Below, piece by piece: positions 25,846 to 35,734 of a stretch of 64,000 nucleotides of DNA. The DNA is from Burkholderia seminalis DSM 23518. GTDB taxonomy: Bacteria > Pseudomonadota > Gammaproteobacteria > Burkholderiales > Burkholderiaceae. The position numbers and the translations under genes were made by a program. Under the pieces are notes generated by a model that was given only the letters and a program-made list of their open reading frames with translations, searched no databases and was not told where the DNA came from. The stretch lies in assembly GCF_902832885.1 (NCBI RefSeq), contig NZ_CADFDK010000018.1, positions 1 through 64,000 on the forward strand, read 5' to 3'. Position 1 is the stretch's first letter; the number at the start of each line of letters is the position of its first letter.

Positions 25846-26229
25846 TCAGGCGTCGTCGCCGAGCTGGCCGAGACAGTAGCGTGCGATCGCGTCGAGCACG
25901 CCGTCGTCTTCGCCGACGGCCGTCGCGCAGCGGATCTCGACCGCCGGATGCGCGGTGCGGCAGGCATCGACGAGCTGCGGCAGGTCGCGGCGGACATGGC
26001 CGCCCTGGCCGAAGAACACGGGCACCACGGTGATGCGCGTGCAGCCGGCGGCGACTTGCGCGGCAACGGCGTCGGCGAGCGACGGCGTCATCAGCTCGAG
26101 GAACGCGAGCGACACGCGCGGGGCAGCGGAGCCTGCGCCGCGCAGCCGCGCGGCGAGCCGCTCGAACGGCTCGGCCCAGCGCGGATCGCGGGCGCCGTGG
26201 CCGAACAGGACGATGCCGTGCGAACTCAT
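25846..26229 (-). CDS. cbiX: CbiX/SirB-type sirohydrochlorin chelatase
   Basis: Small single-domain chelatase of 127 residues that inserts metal into sirohydrochlorin. It has GIVLFGHGARDPRW near the N-terminus with the catalytic His, and VVPVFFGQGGHVRRDL with the second His. Next to cobA and cysI, iron insertion for siroheme is the likely role; cobalt insertion is an alternative because cobalamin genes are also present further right. The ATG with GGAGG is chosen nine codons inside the longest frame. It is the third gene behind lptF-lptG, 27 bases after lptG. Confidence 0.88.
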   Translation of the reverse strand: MSSHGIVLFGHGARDPRWAEPFERLAARLRGAGSAAPRVSLAFLELMTPSLADAVAAQVAAGCTRITVVPVFFGQGGHVRRDLPQLVDACRTAHPAVEIRCATAVGEDDGVLDAIARYCLGQLGDDA

Positions 26230-26256
26230 GTCGATGCCTCCGTCGTCATGCGGCAC

Positions 26257-27405
26257 TCAGTGCCGGTCGACCCACTTGAGCGCGAACAGGCCGAGCGCGA
26301 GATAGATCAGACCCGGGGTCGCCGCGGTGAGCGGCGCGGGCCACGTGTTCAGCGTGCCGATGTGCGAGAACAGCGTGTTGAGCAGCTGGAAGCTCATGCC
26401 GAGCATGATGCCGCCGAACACCTTCACGCCGACCACACCCGCGCGCGTGTGCAGGTACGCGAACGGCAGCGACAGCACGAGCATCACGAACACCGCGAAC
26501 GGATACAGCAGCTTGCGCCACAGCGCGATGTCGTAGCGCTGGGTGTCCTGCTGATTCTCGCGCAAGTGCTGGATGTAGCGGAACAGGTTGATGAGCGACA
26601 TGCGCTCCGGCGACACGAGAAGCACCGACAGGATCTGCGGCGTCAGGTCCGAGCGCAGCCGGTATTCGGGCAGCGACACCTGCTGCGACCGGTACACGGG
26701 GTTCAGCGCGTCGGCCGGCTGGCCGCTGACCGGCTTGATCGGCGTGAGCTCCGTCTCGGTGACGCCCTTCAGCAGCCAGTGGCCGGGCGGCTCGTAGCGG
26801 CCCGTCTGCGCGATCCGGACGTTCTGCAGCTGGAACTTCGAGTCGAATTCGTAGATGCGCACGTTGCTGATCGTCGAGTCGGGCGACAGGCTGCCGACGT
26901 TGACGAAGCGCGTGACCTGCTCGCCGTTTTCGCGGGCCGCGAGCGTGTCCTTCACCCACACGCCCGACTGGAAGTTCGACGACACCGATGCGCCGAGCGC
27001 CTGCAGCCGCACGCGTTCGGACAGCTGGTCGGCGTACGGGCCGACGAATTCGCCGATCAGGTAGGTGACGATCACGAGCGGCACGCCGATTTTCAGCAGC
27101 GAGCGCAGCGCCTGGTTGGTCGCGAGGCCCGACACGCGGAAGATCGTGAATTCCGAGTTCGCGGCCATCTGCGCGAACACGTAGATCGCGCTGATCAGCG
27201 CGGCGACCGGGATGATCTCGTAGAAGCGCGACGGCGTCTGCAGCGCGACGCGCAGCACCGCGTAGCCGAACTTGTAGTTCCCGTGCCCGACCGAGTTCAG
27301 TTCGCTGATCAGGTCGAAGAAGAAGAACAGGCCCGAGAACGCGAACAGGATGAAGATGAACGTGACGTAGATCTGTCGCGCGAAGTACTTTTCATAGAGC
27401 CGCAT
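26257..27405 (-). CDS. lptG: LPS export permease LptG
   Basis: Inner-membrane permease of the LptB2FG complex that extracts LPS and passes it to LptC. The 382-residue protein has three N-terminal helices, a periplasmic beta-jellyroll domain (about 135-270) and three C-terminal helices. The N-terminus MRLYEKYFARQIYVTF and the motif AANSEFTIFRVSGLA (coupling region for LptB) are typical. It starts three bases after lptF. LptA, B and C are not in this window. Confidence 0.93.
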   Translation of the reverse strand: MRLYEKYFARQIYVTFIFILFAFSGLFFFFDLISELNSVGHGNYKFGYAVLRVALQTPSRFYEIIPVAALISAIYVFAQMAANSEFTIFRVSGLATNQALRSLLKIGVPLVIVTYLIGEFVGPYADQLSERVRLQALGASVSSNFQSGVWVKDTLAARENGEQVTRFVNVGSLSPDSTISNVRIYEFDSKFQLQNVRIAQTGRYEPPGHWLLKGVTETELTPIKPVSGQPADALNPVYRSQQVSLPEYRLRSDLTPQILSVLLVSPERMSLINLFRYIQHLRENQQDTQRYDIALWRKLLYPFAVFVMLVLSLPFAYLHTRAGVVGVKVFGGIMLGMSFQLLNTLFSHIGTLNTWPAPLTAATPGLIYLALGLFALKWVDRH

Positions 27406-27408
27406 CGA

Positions 27409-28500
27409 TCATGCTCCCGAGCGGCCGAACAGCGCGCGTGTCAATAACGGACGATTGCGCACGCGCAACCAGAAGATGAACGCGACGATCGCCGCGACGA
27501 CCAGGTGCAGGCCGACGAGGCCCACGCCGAACGACATCTTGCCCTGCTCGATCTGCGCCTGCACGACGTTCAGCAGGTTCGAGTACGTGAGGTAGATCAG
27601 CACGGCCATCACGAGGTTGATCGTGCGGCTGCGGCGCGGGTTCTGGTACGACAGCGGAATGCCGAGCACCATCAGGTTGATCGCGATCAGCGGCAGCCCC
27701 GCGCGCCACGCGAATTCCGCGAGGTTGTCGCGCGTCGGGTTGCGCAGCAGGTCGGGCGTCGGCGTGCTGTTGGTGGTCGGCACGTTGGTGACCGGGGTGC
27801 TGGTGATCTTCACGCCGTAGCGCTCGAACTCCATGATCTTGAAGTTCGGCTGGCCGGGCGTGCCGTCGTAGCGGCGGCCGTCTTCCAGGACGACGAAACG
27901 GCTGCCGTCGCGCGTCTCCGTATGACCCGTCTGCGACACGACCACGTTGACCTTGCCGTTCTCGGTCGACGTGACGAACACGTTCTGCACCTTGCTCTGG
28001 TCGGGCGTCATCTTCTCGATGAAGAACACGCGGTGGTTCGCGGCCGACTCGCGGAACTGGCCCGGCGCGAGCAGCGAGATCTCGTCGCGCTGCTGGAAGC
28101 GTGCCTTGATCATCTTGCTCTGCTGGTTCGACCACGGCCAGCCGACGAACGCGAAGAAGGCGATCAGCAGGACGATCGGCGTGGCGAACACGCCGATCGG
28201 CTTGATGAGGCGCGTGAGGCTCACGCCCGACGCGAGCCACACCACCATTTCGGAGTCCCGGTACCACCGGGTCAGCACGAACAGGATCGACACGAACAGC
28301 GTGACGACGAGCATCACGGCGAGATAGCCGATCACGGTCAGGCCGATCAGCACGAGCACGTCCCGCGGATCGATTTCACCGGACGCGGCGTAGCCGACGA
28401 TGCGGATCATCATCGTCGTGAGCATGATCGTGAGCAGCACCATGAACACGGCGCCAGCCGTATACGCAAGCTCGCGCTGGAGGGAGCGTTCGAAGATCAT
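27409..28500 (-). CDS. lptF: LPS export permease LptF
   Basis: Partner of LptG in the LPS exporter, 363 residues from MIFERSLQREL. It shows the same plan: helices near 15-120 with RDSEMVVWLASGVSL as the coupling motif, a periplasmic domain with FRESAANHRVFFIEK, and helices at the C-terminus. The frame continues 39 codons upstream, but family similarity starts at this Met. It is divergent from pepA across 122 bases, where a GATAAT -10-like element at 28572-28577 faces pepA. Confidence 0.93.
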   Translation of the reverse strand: MIFERSLQRELAYTAGAVFMVLLTIMLTTMMIRIVGYAASGEIDPRDVLVLIGLTVIGYLAVMLVVTLFVSILFVLTRWYRDSEMVVWLASGVSLTRLIKPIGVFATPIVLLIAFFAFVGWPWSNQQSKMIKARFQQRDEISLLAPGQFRESAANHRVFFIEKMTPDQSKVQNVFVTSTENGKVNVVVSQTGHTETRDGSRFVVLEDGRRYDGTPGQPNFKIMEFERYGVKITSTPVTNVPTTNSTPTPDLLRNPTRDNLAEFAWRAGLPLIAINLMVLGIPLSYQNPRRSRTINLVMAVLIYLTYSNLLNVVQAQIEQGKMSFGVGLVGLHLVVAAIVAFIFWLRVRNRPLLTRALFGRSGA

Positions 28501-28622
28501 TCTTGATGAGAAGAGGGCGGGAGGCGGCGCACGCGTGGTGGAGCGCTCGCGCCGCCACGGGAAAAATAGCGGATAATTGCGGCTTTCATCCTTAGCCCAG
28601 ATTTTATCCGAGGACAAGCGCG

Positions 28623-30134
28623 ATGGACTTTAGCATAAAAGGCTGTGATTGGAGCAAAGGCGAGGCCAAGGGGTTCCTGACCGGGAAGTCCGACTGCATC
28701 GTGCTCGGCATCTTCGAGGCGCAGACGCTTTCGGGCGCGGCGCTCGACATCGACACGGCCACCAAGGGGCTGATTTCGCGCATGGTGAAGGCCGGCGACA
28801 TGGACGGCAAGCGCGGCAAGACGCTGTTCCTGCACGAAGTGTCGGGCATCGGCGCGTCGCGCGTGCTGCTCGTCGGCCTCGGCAAACAGGATGCTTTCAA
28901 TCAGAAAGCCTATAACGACGCGGTGACGGCCGCGTGGCGCGCGCTGCTGGCGACCAAGGTTGTCCAGGTCACGTTCTCGCTCGCGCAACTGCCGGTCGAC
29001 GAGCGCAGCTCCGACTGGGGCGTGCGTGCGGCGATTCTCGCGCTGCGCAACGAGACCTACCGCTTCACGCAGATGAAGAGCAAGCCGGAACCGGCGTCGC
29101 ACACGCTCAAGCGCGTCGTGTTCAGCGTCGACCCGGCCGACGAGAAGGCCGCGAAGGTCGCGGTCAAGCAGGCCGTCGCGCTCGCGAACGGGATGGATCT
29201 GACCCGCGACCTCGGCAACCTGCCCGGCAACGTCTGCACGCCGACCTACCTCGGCAACACCGCGAAGAAGATCGCGAAGGATTGGGGCCTGAAGGCCGAA
29301 GTCCTCGGGCTCAAGCAGATCCAGGCGCTGAAGATGGGCTCGTTCCTGTCGGTCGCGCGTGCGTCGGTCGAGCCGCCCCAGTTCATCGTGCTGCACTACC
29401 AGGGCGCCGCCGCGAAGGCCGCGCCGGTCGTGCTGGTCGGCAAGGGCATCACGTTCGACACGGGCGGCATCTCGCTGAAGCCGGGCGAGGGCATGGACGA
29501 GATGAAGTACGACATGTGCGGCGCCGGTTCCGTGCTCGGCACGATGCGCGCGGTCGCCGAGATGGGGCTGAAGATCAACGTCGTCGCGATCGTGCCGACC
29601 TGCGAGAACATGCCGGGCGGCAACGCGACGAAGCCGGGCGACATCGTCACCAGCATGAAGGGCCTGACGATCGAAGTGCTGAACACCGACGCCGAAGGCC
29701 GCCTGATCCTGTGCGATGCGCTCACGTATGCCGAGCGCTTCAAGCCGGCGGCGGTGATCGACGTCGCGACGCTGACGGGCGCGTGCGTGATCGCGCTGGG
29801 CGGCCACAACAGCGGCCTGTTCTCGACCGACGACGCGCTCGCGGGCGAACTGCTCGACGCGTCGCGCGAGGCGAACGATCCGGCGTGGCGCATGCCGCTC
29901 GACGACGAGTACCAGGACCAGCTGAAGTCGAACTTCGCGGATCTCGCGAACATCGGCGGCCGTCCGGCCGGCGCGGTGACGGCCGCGTGTTTCCTGTCGC
30001 GCTTCACCGACAGCTACCCGTGGGCCCACCTCGACATCGCGGGCACCGCGTGGAAGGGCGGCGCGGCAAAGGGGGCGACGGGCCGTCCGGTGCCGTTGCT
30101 CGCGCAGTTCCTGATCGACCGCGCCGGCCAGTGA
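28623..30134 (+). CDS. pepA: Leucyl aminopeptidase PepA
   Basis: M17 dizinc aminopeptidase of 503 residues that removes N-terminal amino acids; in E. coli PepA also binds DNA at cer sites and carAB. The N-terminal macro-like domain is about 1-165. The catalytic domain carries [18 protein letters not shown], the signature [10 protein letters not shown] and the bicarbonate/Zn residues around it. The length is normal. HolC follows 34 bases downstream, the same order as in many proteobacteria (pepA-holC). Confidence 0.95.
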   Translation: MDFSIKGCDWSKGEAKGFLTGKSDCIVLGIFEAQTLSGAALDIDTATKGLISRMVKAGDMDGKRGKTLFLHEVSGIGASRVLLVGLGKQDAFNQKAYNDAVTAAWRALLATKVVQVTFSLAQLPVDERSSDWGVRAAILALRNETYRFTQMKSKPEPASHTLKRVVFSVDPADEKAAKVAVKQAVALANGMDLTRDLGNLPGNVCTPTYLGNTAKKIAKDWGLKAEVLGLKQIQALKMGSFLSVARASVEPPQFIVLHYQGAAAKAAPVVLVGKGITFDTGGISLKPGEGMDEMKYDMCGAGSVLGTMRAVAEMGLKINVVAIVPTCENMPGGNATKPGDIVTSMKGLTIEVLNTDAEGRLILCDALTYAERFKPAAVIDVATLTGACVIALGGHNSGLFSTDDALAGELLDASREANDPAWRMPLDDEYQDQLKSNFADLANIGGRPAGAVTAACFLSRFTDSYPWAHLDIAGTAWKGGAAKGATGRPVPLLAQFLIDRAGQ

Positions 30135-30168
30135 TGGCGGTGCAGACGACGATGCGGGTACGCGGGCA

Positions 30169-30585
30169 ATGACGCGGATCGATTTCCACTCGAACGTCGG
30201 CGATTCGCTCGCGTACGCGTGCCGGCTGCTGCGCAAGGCCTACCAGGCCGGGCAGCCGGTCGTCGTGCTCGCCGAGCCCGCGCGCCTGCGCGCGCTCGAC
30301 GAGCGGCTCTGGACGTTCTCGCCGCTCGATTTCATCCCGCATTGCGGCGTCGACAGCGAGCACGCAGCCGGCACGCCGATCGTGCTGGCGGCCGATCTCG
30401 ACCGCGCGCCGCATCACCACGTGCTGCTGAACCTCGGCGCGGCCGTGCCCGCGCAGTTCGCCCGCTTCGAGCGTCTGCTCGAAGTGGTCGGCAATGCGCC
30501 GGACGAGCTGGCCGCGGGCCGCGACCGCTACCGGTTCTACCGCGACCGCGGATACGCGCTGAACAACTACAAGCAGGGCAGCTAG
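30169..30585 (+). CDS. holC: DNA polymerase III chi subunit HolC
   Basis: Clamp-loader accessory subunit that binds SSB, 138 residues. Family features are TRIDFHSNVGDSLAYACRLLRKAY at the N-terminus, the VVLAEPARLRALDERLWTFSPLDFIPH core and the C-terminal YRFYRDRGYALNNYK. It is read with pepA and followed after 25 bases by the DUF2486 gene. Confidence 0.93.
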   Translation: MTRIDFHSNVGDSLAYACRLLRKAYQAGQPVVVLAEPARLRALDERLWTFSPLDFIPHCGVDSEHAAGTPIVLAADLDRAPHHHVLLNLGAAVPAQFARFERLLEVVGNAPDELAAGRDRYRFYRDRGYALNNYKQGS

Positions 30586-30610
30586 CCGAAACCGTCGACG
30601 GAGTGTTGCC

Positions 30611-31318
30611 GTGACACAAGCCGATTCAACCTCGATCCCGATGCTGACCGACGTGCTGGTGCCGGGCAAGCCGGTGCGGGCGCGCGCGTCCGCGCCCGGC
30701 GCGCCGCAGCCGCACGAGCGCACGGCGATTCCGGTGCTCACCGACGTGATCGCACCGGGCGATGCCATGAAAACCGGGGCCGACCCCGAAGCCGTCGTGG
30801 TCGAGCCGGTGCCGACGCCGCACGTGCCGGCGATCGCGTTGCCGGGCGACGTGGCAACGGCCGAGGCGGCCGCGATGGGCGAAACCGATGCGCCGGCCGA
30901 AACCGGCGCCACGGAGCATGTGGTCGCCGAAGACACGGCGGCGATGAATGCACCGCTGCGGTCGTCGCTGGCCGACGACACCGTGCCGCGGCACGCGCTC
31001 GCCGCGATGGCGCATGAAGCGGCCGGGCCGGCGCCTGAAACGGCGATGTCGGATGCCGCCGCGGCAGCAGGGCTGACGCCGGAGGATGCGCAGCACATCG
31101 CCGAGCGCCTGCGCAATCGGCTGACGAACTATCTGACCGGAGCGGGCCGCGACGCGATCGAGGAACGCTGTCGCGACGCGCTGCATGAGCATTCGGCCTG
31201 GCTCGTCGGGCAGGTCACGCGCGAGGTGGCGCTCGCGCTGGAGACCGAGGTCATGGACTGGGTCCGCGACGCGGTCGATGAAGAGATCGCACGCCGCCGC
31301 GCCGGCCATTCCGGCTGA
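30611..31318 (+). CDS. DUF2486 family protein
   Basis: Burkholderia-type hypothetical protein of 235 residues, GTG start, no signal peptide. The N-terminus holds two copies of a short motif, SIPMLTDVLVPG at 8-19 and AIPVLTDVIAPG at 39-50. A low-complexity Ala/Glu/Pro/Thr linker follows, and a more ordered C-terminal helical part runs from about 155 (TPEDAQHIAERLRNRLTNYL to the end). The repeated IPxLTDVxxPG peptides look like linear binding motifs. Its neighbour HolC binds SSB and replisome parts; any link is inference. Function unknown. Confidence 0.75.
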   Translation: MTQADSTSIPMLTDVLVPGKPVRARASAPGAPQPHERTAIPVLTDVIAPGDAMKTGADPEAVVVEPVPTPHVPAIALPGDVATAEAAAMGETDAPAETGATEHVVAEDTAAMNAPLRSSLADDTVPRHALAAMAHEAAGPAPETAMSDAAAAAGLTPEDAQHIAERLRNRLTNYLTGAGRDAIEERCRDALHEHSAWLVGQVTREVALALETEVMDWVRDAVDEEIARRRAGHSG

Positions 31319-31461
31319 ACGCGCGGTCGCTCCGCGGCGGGAAAGAGGGCGCGGTCCCGGCAAGTGCCGGTAAGGTGGCCGTCAAGGCACCGGCCGGCCG
31401 GTGCAGGGCCGCCTGACGGCAACGCGCGGCACAACGGCGACCGGTGTCCGGGGCATCCGGA

Positions 31462-31788
31462 TCAGCGCACCGACAGCACCCATTGCGCGAGCGTATGGGC
31501 TTCGGTATTCGTCAGTTGCGTATTGGCGGGCATCGGCACGCTGCCCCATACGCCGACGCTGCCTTTCACGATCGATTGGGCCAGGTAGTCGACGGCGTCG
31601 CCGCGTGCCGCGTACTTGCCGGCGATATCGTGGAACGACGGGCCCATCAGCGGCTTGCTCACCGCGTGGCAGGCCATGCAGTTCTTGCGCTGCGCCAGCG
31701 CGAGCCCGTCGGCCTGGTCGGCACGCGCGGCGGCCGCGCCGCCGGCCAGCAGCGTCACGAGCAGCGCGCGCAATATCGTCTGTTTCAT
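31462..31788 (-). CDS. Class I c-type cytochrome (c551/c552-like)
   Basis: Periplasmic monohaem cytochrome, 108 residues with a signal peptide ending near ARA-DQADG. The haem site is CMACH at 37-41 and the axial methionine is Met86 in SVPMPAN. Size and motifs fit the c551/c552 electron carriers that feed terminal oxidases or reductases. The gene stands alone between DUF2486 and ilvD, so the redox partner is unknown. Confidence 0.9.
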   Translation of the reverse strand: MKQTILRALLVTLLAGGAAAARADQADGLALAQRKNCMACHAVSKPLMGPSFHDIAGKYAARGDAVDYLAQSIVKGSVGVWGSVPMPANTQLTNTEAHTLAQWVLSVR

Positions 31789-31914
31789 GCGGTTCTCCGC
31801 CGGCGGGGACAGCCGGCTTCATGGTCCGCGCATTATAGAAGCAAAGGGAAGGCGCGTTTTGCGCGTTCCCCGGCGGCCGTGCCTGTTGGGGCCGCATGCC
31901 GCGACGCGCTCACG

Positions 31915-33588
31915 TCACCCCGTAACGGCCCCCTGGTTCGCCGGCCGGGCGAGCGCCGCGAATTTCGCGAGCACGCCGCGCGTATAGCGGGGCGCCGGCT
32001 GGCGCCACGCGGCGCGGCGGCGTGCGAGCTCCGCGTCGTCCACATTCAGCTGCAGCAGCAGCCGGTGCGCGTCGATCGTGATCGAGTCGCCTTCCTGCAC
32101 GAGCGCGATCGTGCCGCCGACGAACGCCTCCGGCGCGACGTGGCCGACCACCATGCCCCAGGTGCCGCCCGAGAAGCGGCCGTCCGTGATGAAGCCGACC
32201 GATTCGCCGAGCCCCTTGCCGATGATCGCGGAGGTCGGCGCGAGCATTTCCGGCATGCCGGGGCCGCCCTGCGGGCCGAGATAGCGCAGCACGAGGATGT
32301 CGCCCGCGCGGATCCGGTCGCCGAGGATCGCATCCATCGCGCTCTGTTCGTCGTCGAACACGCGGGCCGGGCCGGTGATCACCGGGTTCTTCAGGCCGGT
32401 GATCTTCGCGACCGCGCCGTCTTCCGCGAGATTGCCCTTCAGGATCGCCAGATGGCCTTCCTGGTACAGCGCGCGGTCGATCGGGAAGATCACGTCCTGG
32501 TCGGCGCGCGGCACGCTCGGCACGTCCTTCAGTTCGTCGGCGATCGTGCGGCCGGTGATCGTCATGCAGTCGCCGTGCAGCAGCCCCGCGTCGAGCAGGA
32601 TCTTCAGCACCTGCGGAATCCCGCCGGCGCGGTGCAGGTCGGTCGCCACATACTTCCCTGACGGCTTCAGGTCGCAGATCACGGGCACGCGCTTGCGGAT
32701 GCGCTCGAAATCGTCGATCGTCCAGTCGACCTCGGCCGCGTGCGCGATCGCGAGATAGTGCAGCACCGCATTGGTCGAGCCGCCCGTGGCCATGATCACC
32801 GACACGGCGTTCTCGATCGCTTCCTTCGTGATGATGTCGCGCGGCTTCAGGTCGCGCTTCACGGCCTCGACGAGCACCCGCGCCGAGTCGGCGGACGAAT
32901 CGACCTTCTCCTGGTCGGGGTTCGCCATCGTCGACGAATACAGCAGCGACATGCCGAGCGCCTCGAACGACGAGCTCATCGTGTTCGCGGTGTACATGCC
33001 GCCGCACGAGCCCGACGTCGGGCACGCGTTCTTCTCGACCCCTTCGAAGTCCTCCTGCGACATCCGGCCCGCGGTGAATTCGCCGACGGCCTCGAACGAC
33101 GACACGATCGTCAGGTCGCGGCCCTTCCAGTTGCCCGGGCGGATCGTGCCGCCGTACACGTAGATGCCCGGCACGTTCAGGCGCGCGAGCGCGATCATGC
33201 CGCCCGGCATGTTCTTGTCGCAGCCGCCGACCACCACCACGCCGTCCATCCATTGGCCCTGCACGCAGGTCTCGATGCAGTCGGCGATCACCTCGCGCGA
33301 CACGAGCGAGTACTTCATCCCCTCGGTGCCCATCGACATGCCGTCCGAAATCGTCGGCGTGCCGAAGATCTGCGGATTCGCGCCGGACGCCTTCACGGCC
33401 TCGACGGCCGCGTCCGACAGGCGCTGCAGGCCGGAATTGCATGGCGTGATCGTCGAATGGCCGTTCGCGATGCCGATCATCGGCTTGTCGAAATCGTCCT
33501 TCTGGTAGCCGAGGGCGTAATACATCGAGCGGTTCGGCGAACGGGCCACGCCTTGCGTGATGTGCTTCGAGCGACGGTTGTACGACAT
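31915..33588 (-). CDS. ilvD: Dihydroxy-acid dehydratase IlvD
   Basis: Third step of valine/isoleucine (and leucine, pantothenate) synthesis. The 557-residue protein has the three cluster cysteines Cys50 (TITPCN), Cys123 ([10 protein letters not shown]) and Cys195 ([14 protein letters not shown]) and the C-terminal [14 protein letters not shown] motif. The start [10 protein letters not shown] has GGAG seven bases before it; longer upstream frames lack homology. It is divergent from a LysR gene across 134 bases. The short-type length (about 557 against about 610 for E. coli) suggests the 2Fe-2S plant/bacterial subgroup. Confidence 0.95.
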   Translation of the reverse strand: MSYNRRSKHITQGVARSPNRSMYYALGYQKDDFDKPMIGIANGHSTITPCNSGLQRLSDAAVEAVKASGANPQIFGTPTISDGMSMGTEGMKYSLVSREVIADCIETCVQGQWMDGVVVVGGCDKNMPGGMIALARLNVPGIYVYGGTIRPGNWKGRDLTIVSSFEAVGEFTAGRMSQEDFEGVEKNACPTSGSCGGMYTANTMSSSFEALGMSLLYSSTMANPDQEKVDSSADSARVLVEAVKRDLKPRDIITKEAIENAVSVIMATGGSTNAVLHYLAIAHAAEVDWTIDDFERIRKRVPVICDLKPSGKYVATDLHRAGGIPQVLKILLDAGLLHGDCMTITGRTIADELKDVPSVPRADQDVIFPIDRALYQEGHLAILKGNLAEDGAVAKITGLKNPVITGPARVFDDEQSAMDAILGDRIRAGDILVLRYLGPQGGPGMPEMLAPTSAIIGKGLGESVGFITDGRFSGGTWGMVVGHVAPEAFVGGTIALVQEGDSITIDAHRLLLQLNVDDAELARRRAAWRQPAPRYTRGVLAKFAALARPANQGAVTG

Positions 33589-33722
33589 GGGGGGCTCCAT
33601 CGTTGTGTGGGCGTCGCTCGTGAGGGCGCGCCGGTTTGGGTCAATCAAGAATGGAGTTTCCGGATTGTGATGTCCAATATATTATTTGTCGCCTATTAAG
33701 TCTTTTTTCGAATGAGTCAAGC

Positions 33723-34637
33723 ATGGCCGATCCGACACCCGACTTGCGCCAGTGGCGTTATTTCGCGACCGTGGCCGACGAACGCCATTTCGGCCGCGCG
33801 GCCGAGCGCCTGTCGATGACGCAGCCGCCGCTGTCGCAGGCGATCCGCGCGCTCGAGGACGCGCTGGGCGTCGCGTTGTTCGTGCGCACCAAGCGTTCGG
33901 TGGCGCTGACGGCGGTCGGCGCGGCGCTGTTGCCCGACGTGCGCCGGCTGCTGGCATCGGCCGATGCGCTGCCGCCGCTCGCGCGGCGGCTCGCGCGCGG
34001 CGAGGCCGGCTCGCTGTCGCTCGCGTTCGTGTCGACCGCGGATTACGGGCTGCTGCCGTCGCTGCTGCGCGCGTTCGGCGCACGCTATCCGCAGGTGCGC
34101 CTGCAGCTCGCGGAGGCGACGAGCGACGTGCAGATCGATGAACTCGTCGCCGGGCGCATCGACGCGGGGCTCGTCATTCCACCGGTGCCGCCGCGCCACG
34201 CAGCCGGCTTGTCGTACCTGCCCGTGGTGCGCGAGCCGCTGGTGGTCGCGATGCCCGCCGCGGCATCCGATGCGGCCGAAGACGTGCCCGTGCACCTCGC
34301 CGAAGTGGCCACGCTGCCGCTCGTGATCTTTCCGCGCCGTTTGGCGCCCGGCTTTTATGACATCATTACGGGCTGCTACGGCGCGGCGGGGGAAACCCCG
34401 CGCATCGGCCAGGAGGCGATCCAGATGCAGACGATCGTCAGCCTCGTGTCGGCCGGCATGGGCGTCGCACTGGTGCCGCAATCGCTGCGTAACCTGCGGC
34501 GCACCGGTGTGGTCTACCGGCCGCTTGCCGGGCACGCGCCGGTCGTCGAGACCGGCCTCGTGTGGCGCACGGGCGACGTGAGTCCCGTGCTGGCCGGCTT
34601 CATCGACGTCGTGCGCGCGCACGGCCCCGCCGCGTGA
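33723..34637 (+). CDS. LysR-family transcriptional regulator divergent from ilvD
   Basis: LTTR of 304 residues. The HTH region HFGRAAERLSMTQPPLSQAIRALE covers about 24-47, and the effector domain has VRLQLAEATSDVQIDEL and MQTIVSLVSAGMGVALVPQSL. It most resembles the catabolite-type (BenM/CatR-like) LTTRs in the HTH. Divergence from ilvD with an AT-rich shared gap (ATATATTATTTG at about 33677) suggests it controls ilvD or itself. No start-site ribosome motif is clear; ATG at 33723 is chosen by LTTR homology. Confidence 0.87.
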   Translation: MADPTPDLRQWRYFATVADERHFGRAAERLSMTQPPLSQAIRALEDALGVALFVRTKRSVALTAVGAALLPDVRRLLASADALPPLARRLARGEAGSLSLAFVSTADYGLLPSLLRAFGARYPQVRLQLAEATSDVQIDELVAGRIDAGLVIPPVPPRHAAGLSYLPVVREPLVVAMPAAASDAAEDVPVHLAEVATLPLVIFPRRLAPGFYDIITGCYGAAGETPRIGQEAIQMQTIVSLVSAGMGVALVPQSLRNLRRTGVVYRPLAGHAPVVETGLVWRTGDVSPVLAGFIDVVRAHGPAA

Positions 34638-34735
34638 CGTGAACGATGGCGCGCCGGTGCCGTCCAATGCGCGGTGCCGCGTAGTGCTGCGCAGCGCGAC
34701 TGCCGTACCGCATTCGAAAACTTCTTCGCTAACCC

Positions 34736-35626
34736 ATGATCATTCACCCGAATTTCGACCCCGTTGCGATCCATCTCGGGCCGCTGGCCGTGCGCTGGTA
34801 TGGCCTCATGTATCTCGTCGGCTTCATCGCGGCGATCGTCGTCGGCCGGATCCGCCTGAAGCTGCCGCATGTCGCCGCGCAGGGCTGGACCGCGAAGGAC
34901 ATCGACGACATGATGTTCTACGGCGTGCTCGGCACCGTGCTCGGCGGCCGGCTCGGTTATGTGTTGTTCTACAAGGCCGATTTCTATTTCTCGCATCCGC
35001 TCGACGTGTTCAAGGTGTGGGAGGGCGGCATGTCGTTTCACGGCGGCTTCCTCGGCGTCACGCTCGCGATGATGCTGTTCGCGTGGCAGCGCAAGCGCCC
35101 GTGGCTGCAGGTCACCGACTTCGTCGCGCCGATGGTGCCGACGGGGCTCGCGGCCGGGCGCCTCGGCAACTTCATCAACGGCGAGCTGTGGGGCCGCGTG
35201 ACCGACCCCGCCGCACCGTGGGCGATGCTGTTCCCGGGCGCGATGCGCGACGACGCGGCCTGGCTGCCGAAGCATCCGGCGCTCGTCGAGCAGTGGCATC
35301 TCGCCGACGTGTTCATGCAATACCAGATGCTGCCGCGCCATCCTTCGCAGCTCTATGAAATCGCGCTCGAAGGCATCGCGCTGTTCTTCGCGTTGTTCTT
35401 CTTCGCGCGCAAGCCGCGGCCGATGGGCGCCGTGTCCGCGCTGTTCCTGATCGGCTACGGCCTCGCCCGTTTCACGGTCGAGTTCGCGCGCGAGCCCGAC
35501 GACTTCCTCGGCCTGCTTGCACTGGGTCTGTCGATGGGGCAGTGGCTGTCGCTGCCGATGATCCTCGCGGGCGTCGCGCTGATGGCCTGGGCGTATCGCC
35601 GCCGTGCGGCGAACGCCGCCGCGTAA
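34736..35626 (+). CDS. lgt: Prolipoprotein diacylglyceryl transferase Lgt
   Basis: Inner-membrane enzyme that transfers diacylglycerol from phosphatidylglycerol to the lipobox cysteine of prolipoproteins. The 296-residue protein has seven predicted helices, the essential His102 in FHGG and the Lgt signature [10 protein letters not shown] at 141-150. A C-terminal [15 protein letters not shown] motif is also typical. Lipoproteins in this window that would be its substrates include those at 16639, 60999 and 63220. Confidence 0.95.
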   Translation: MIIHPNFDPVAIHLGPLAVRWYGLMYLVGFIAAIVVGRIRLKLPHVAAQGWTAKDIDDMMFYGVLGTVLGGRLGYVLFYKADFYFSHPLDVFKVWEGGMSFHGGFLGVTLAMMLFAWQRKRPWLQVTDFVAPMVPTGLAAGRLGNFINGELWGRVTDPAAPWAMLFPGAMRDDAAWLPKHPALVEQWHLADVFMQYQMLPRHPSQLYEIALEGIALFFALFFFARKPRPMGAVSALFLIGYGLARFTVEFAREPDDFLGLLALGLSMGQWLSLPMILAGVALMAWAYRRRAANAAA

Positions 35627-35680
35627 TGTGAAATCGATGCGCGCGCAACCGTCGCGCGCATCGGCAATCTGCAGGCGCAT

Positions 35681-35712
35681 AAAAAACGCCGGCCTTCGGG
35701 CCGGCGTTTTTC
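35681..35712. terminator. Bidirectional terminator between lgt and the SIMPL gene
   Basis: AAAAACGCCGGCC-TTCG-GGCCGGCGTTTTT: long stem with UUCG tetraloop, A-run on the left and T-run on the right, between convergent genes. Confidence 0.93.
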
Positions 35713-35734
35713 GTTTCCGACAACGCGTGGCGCG

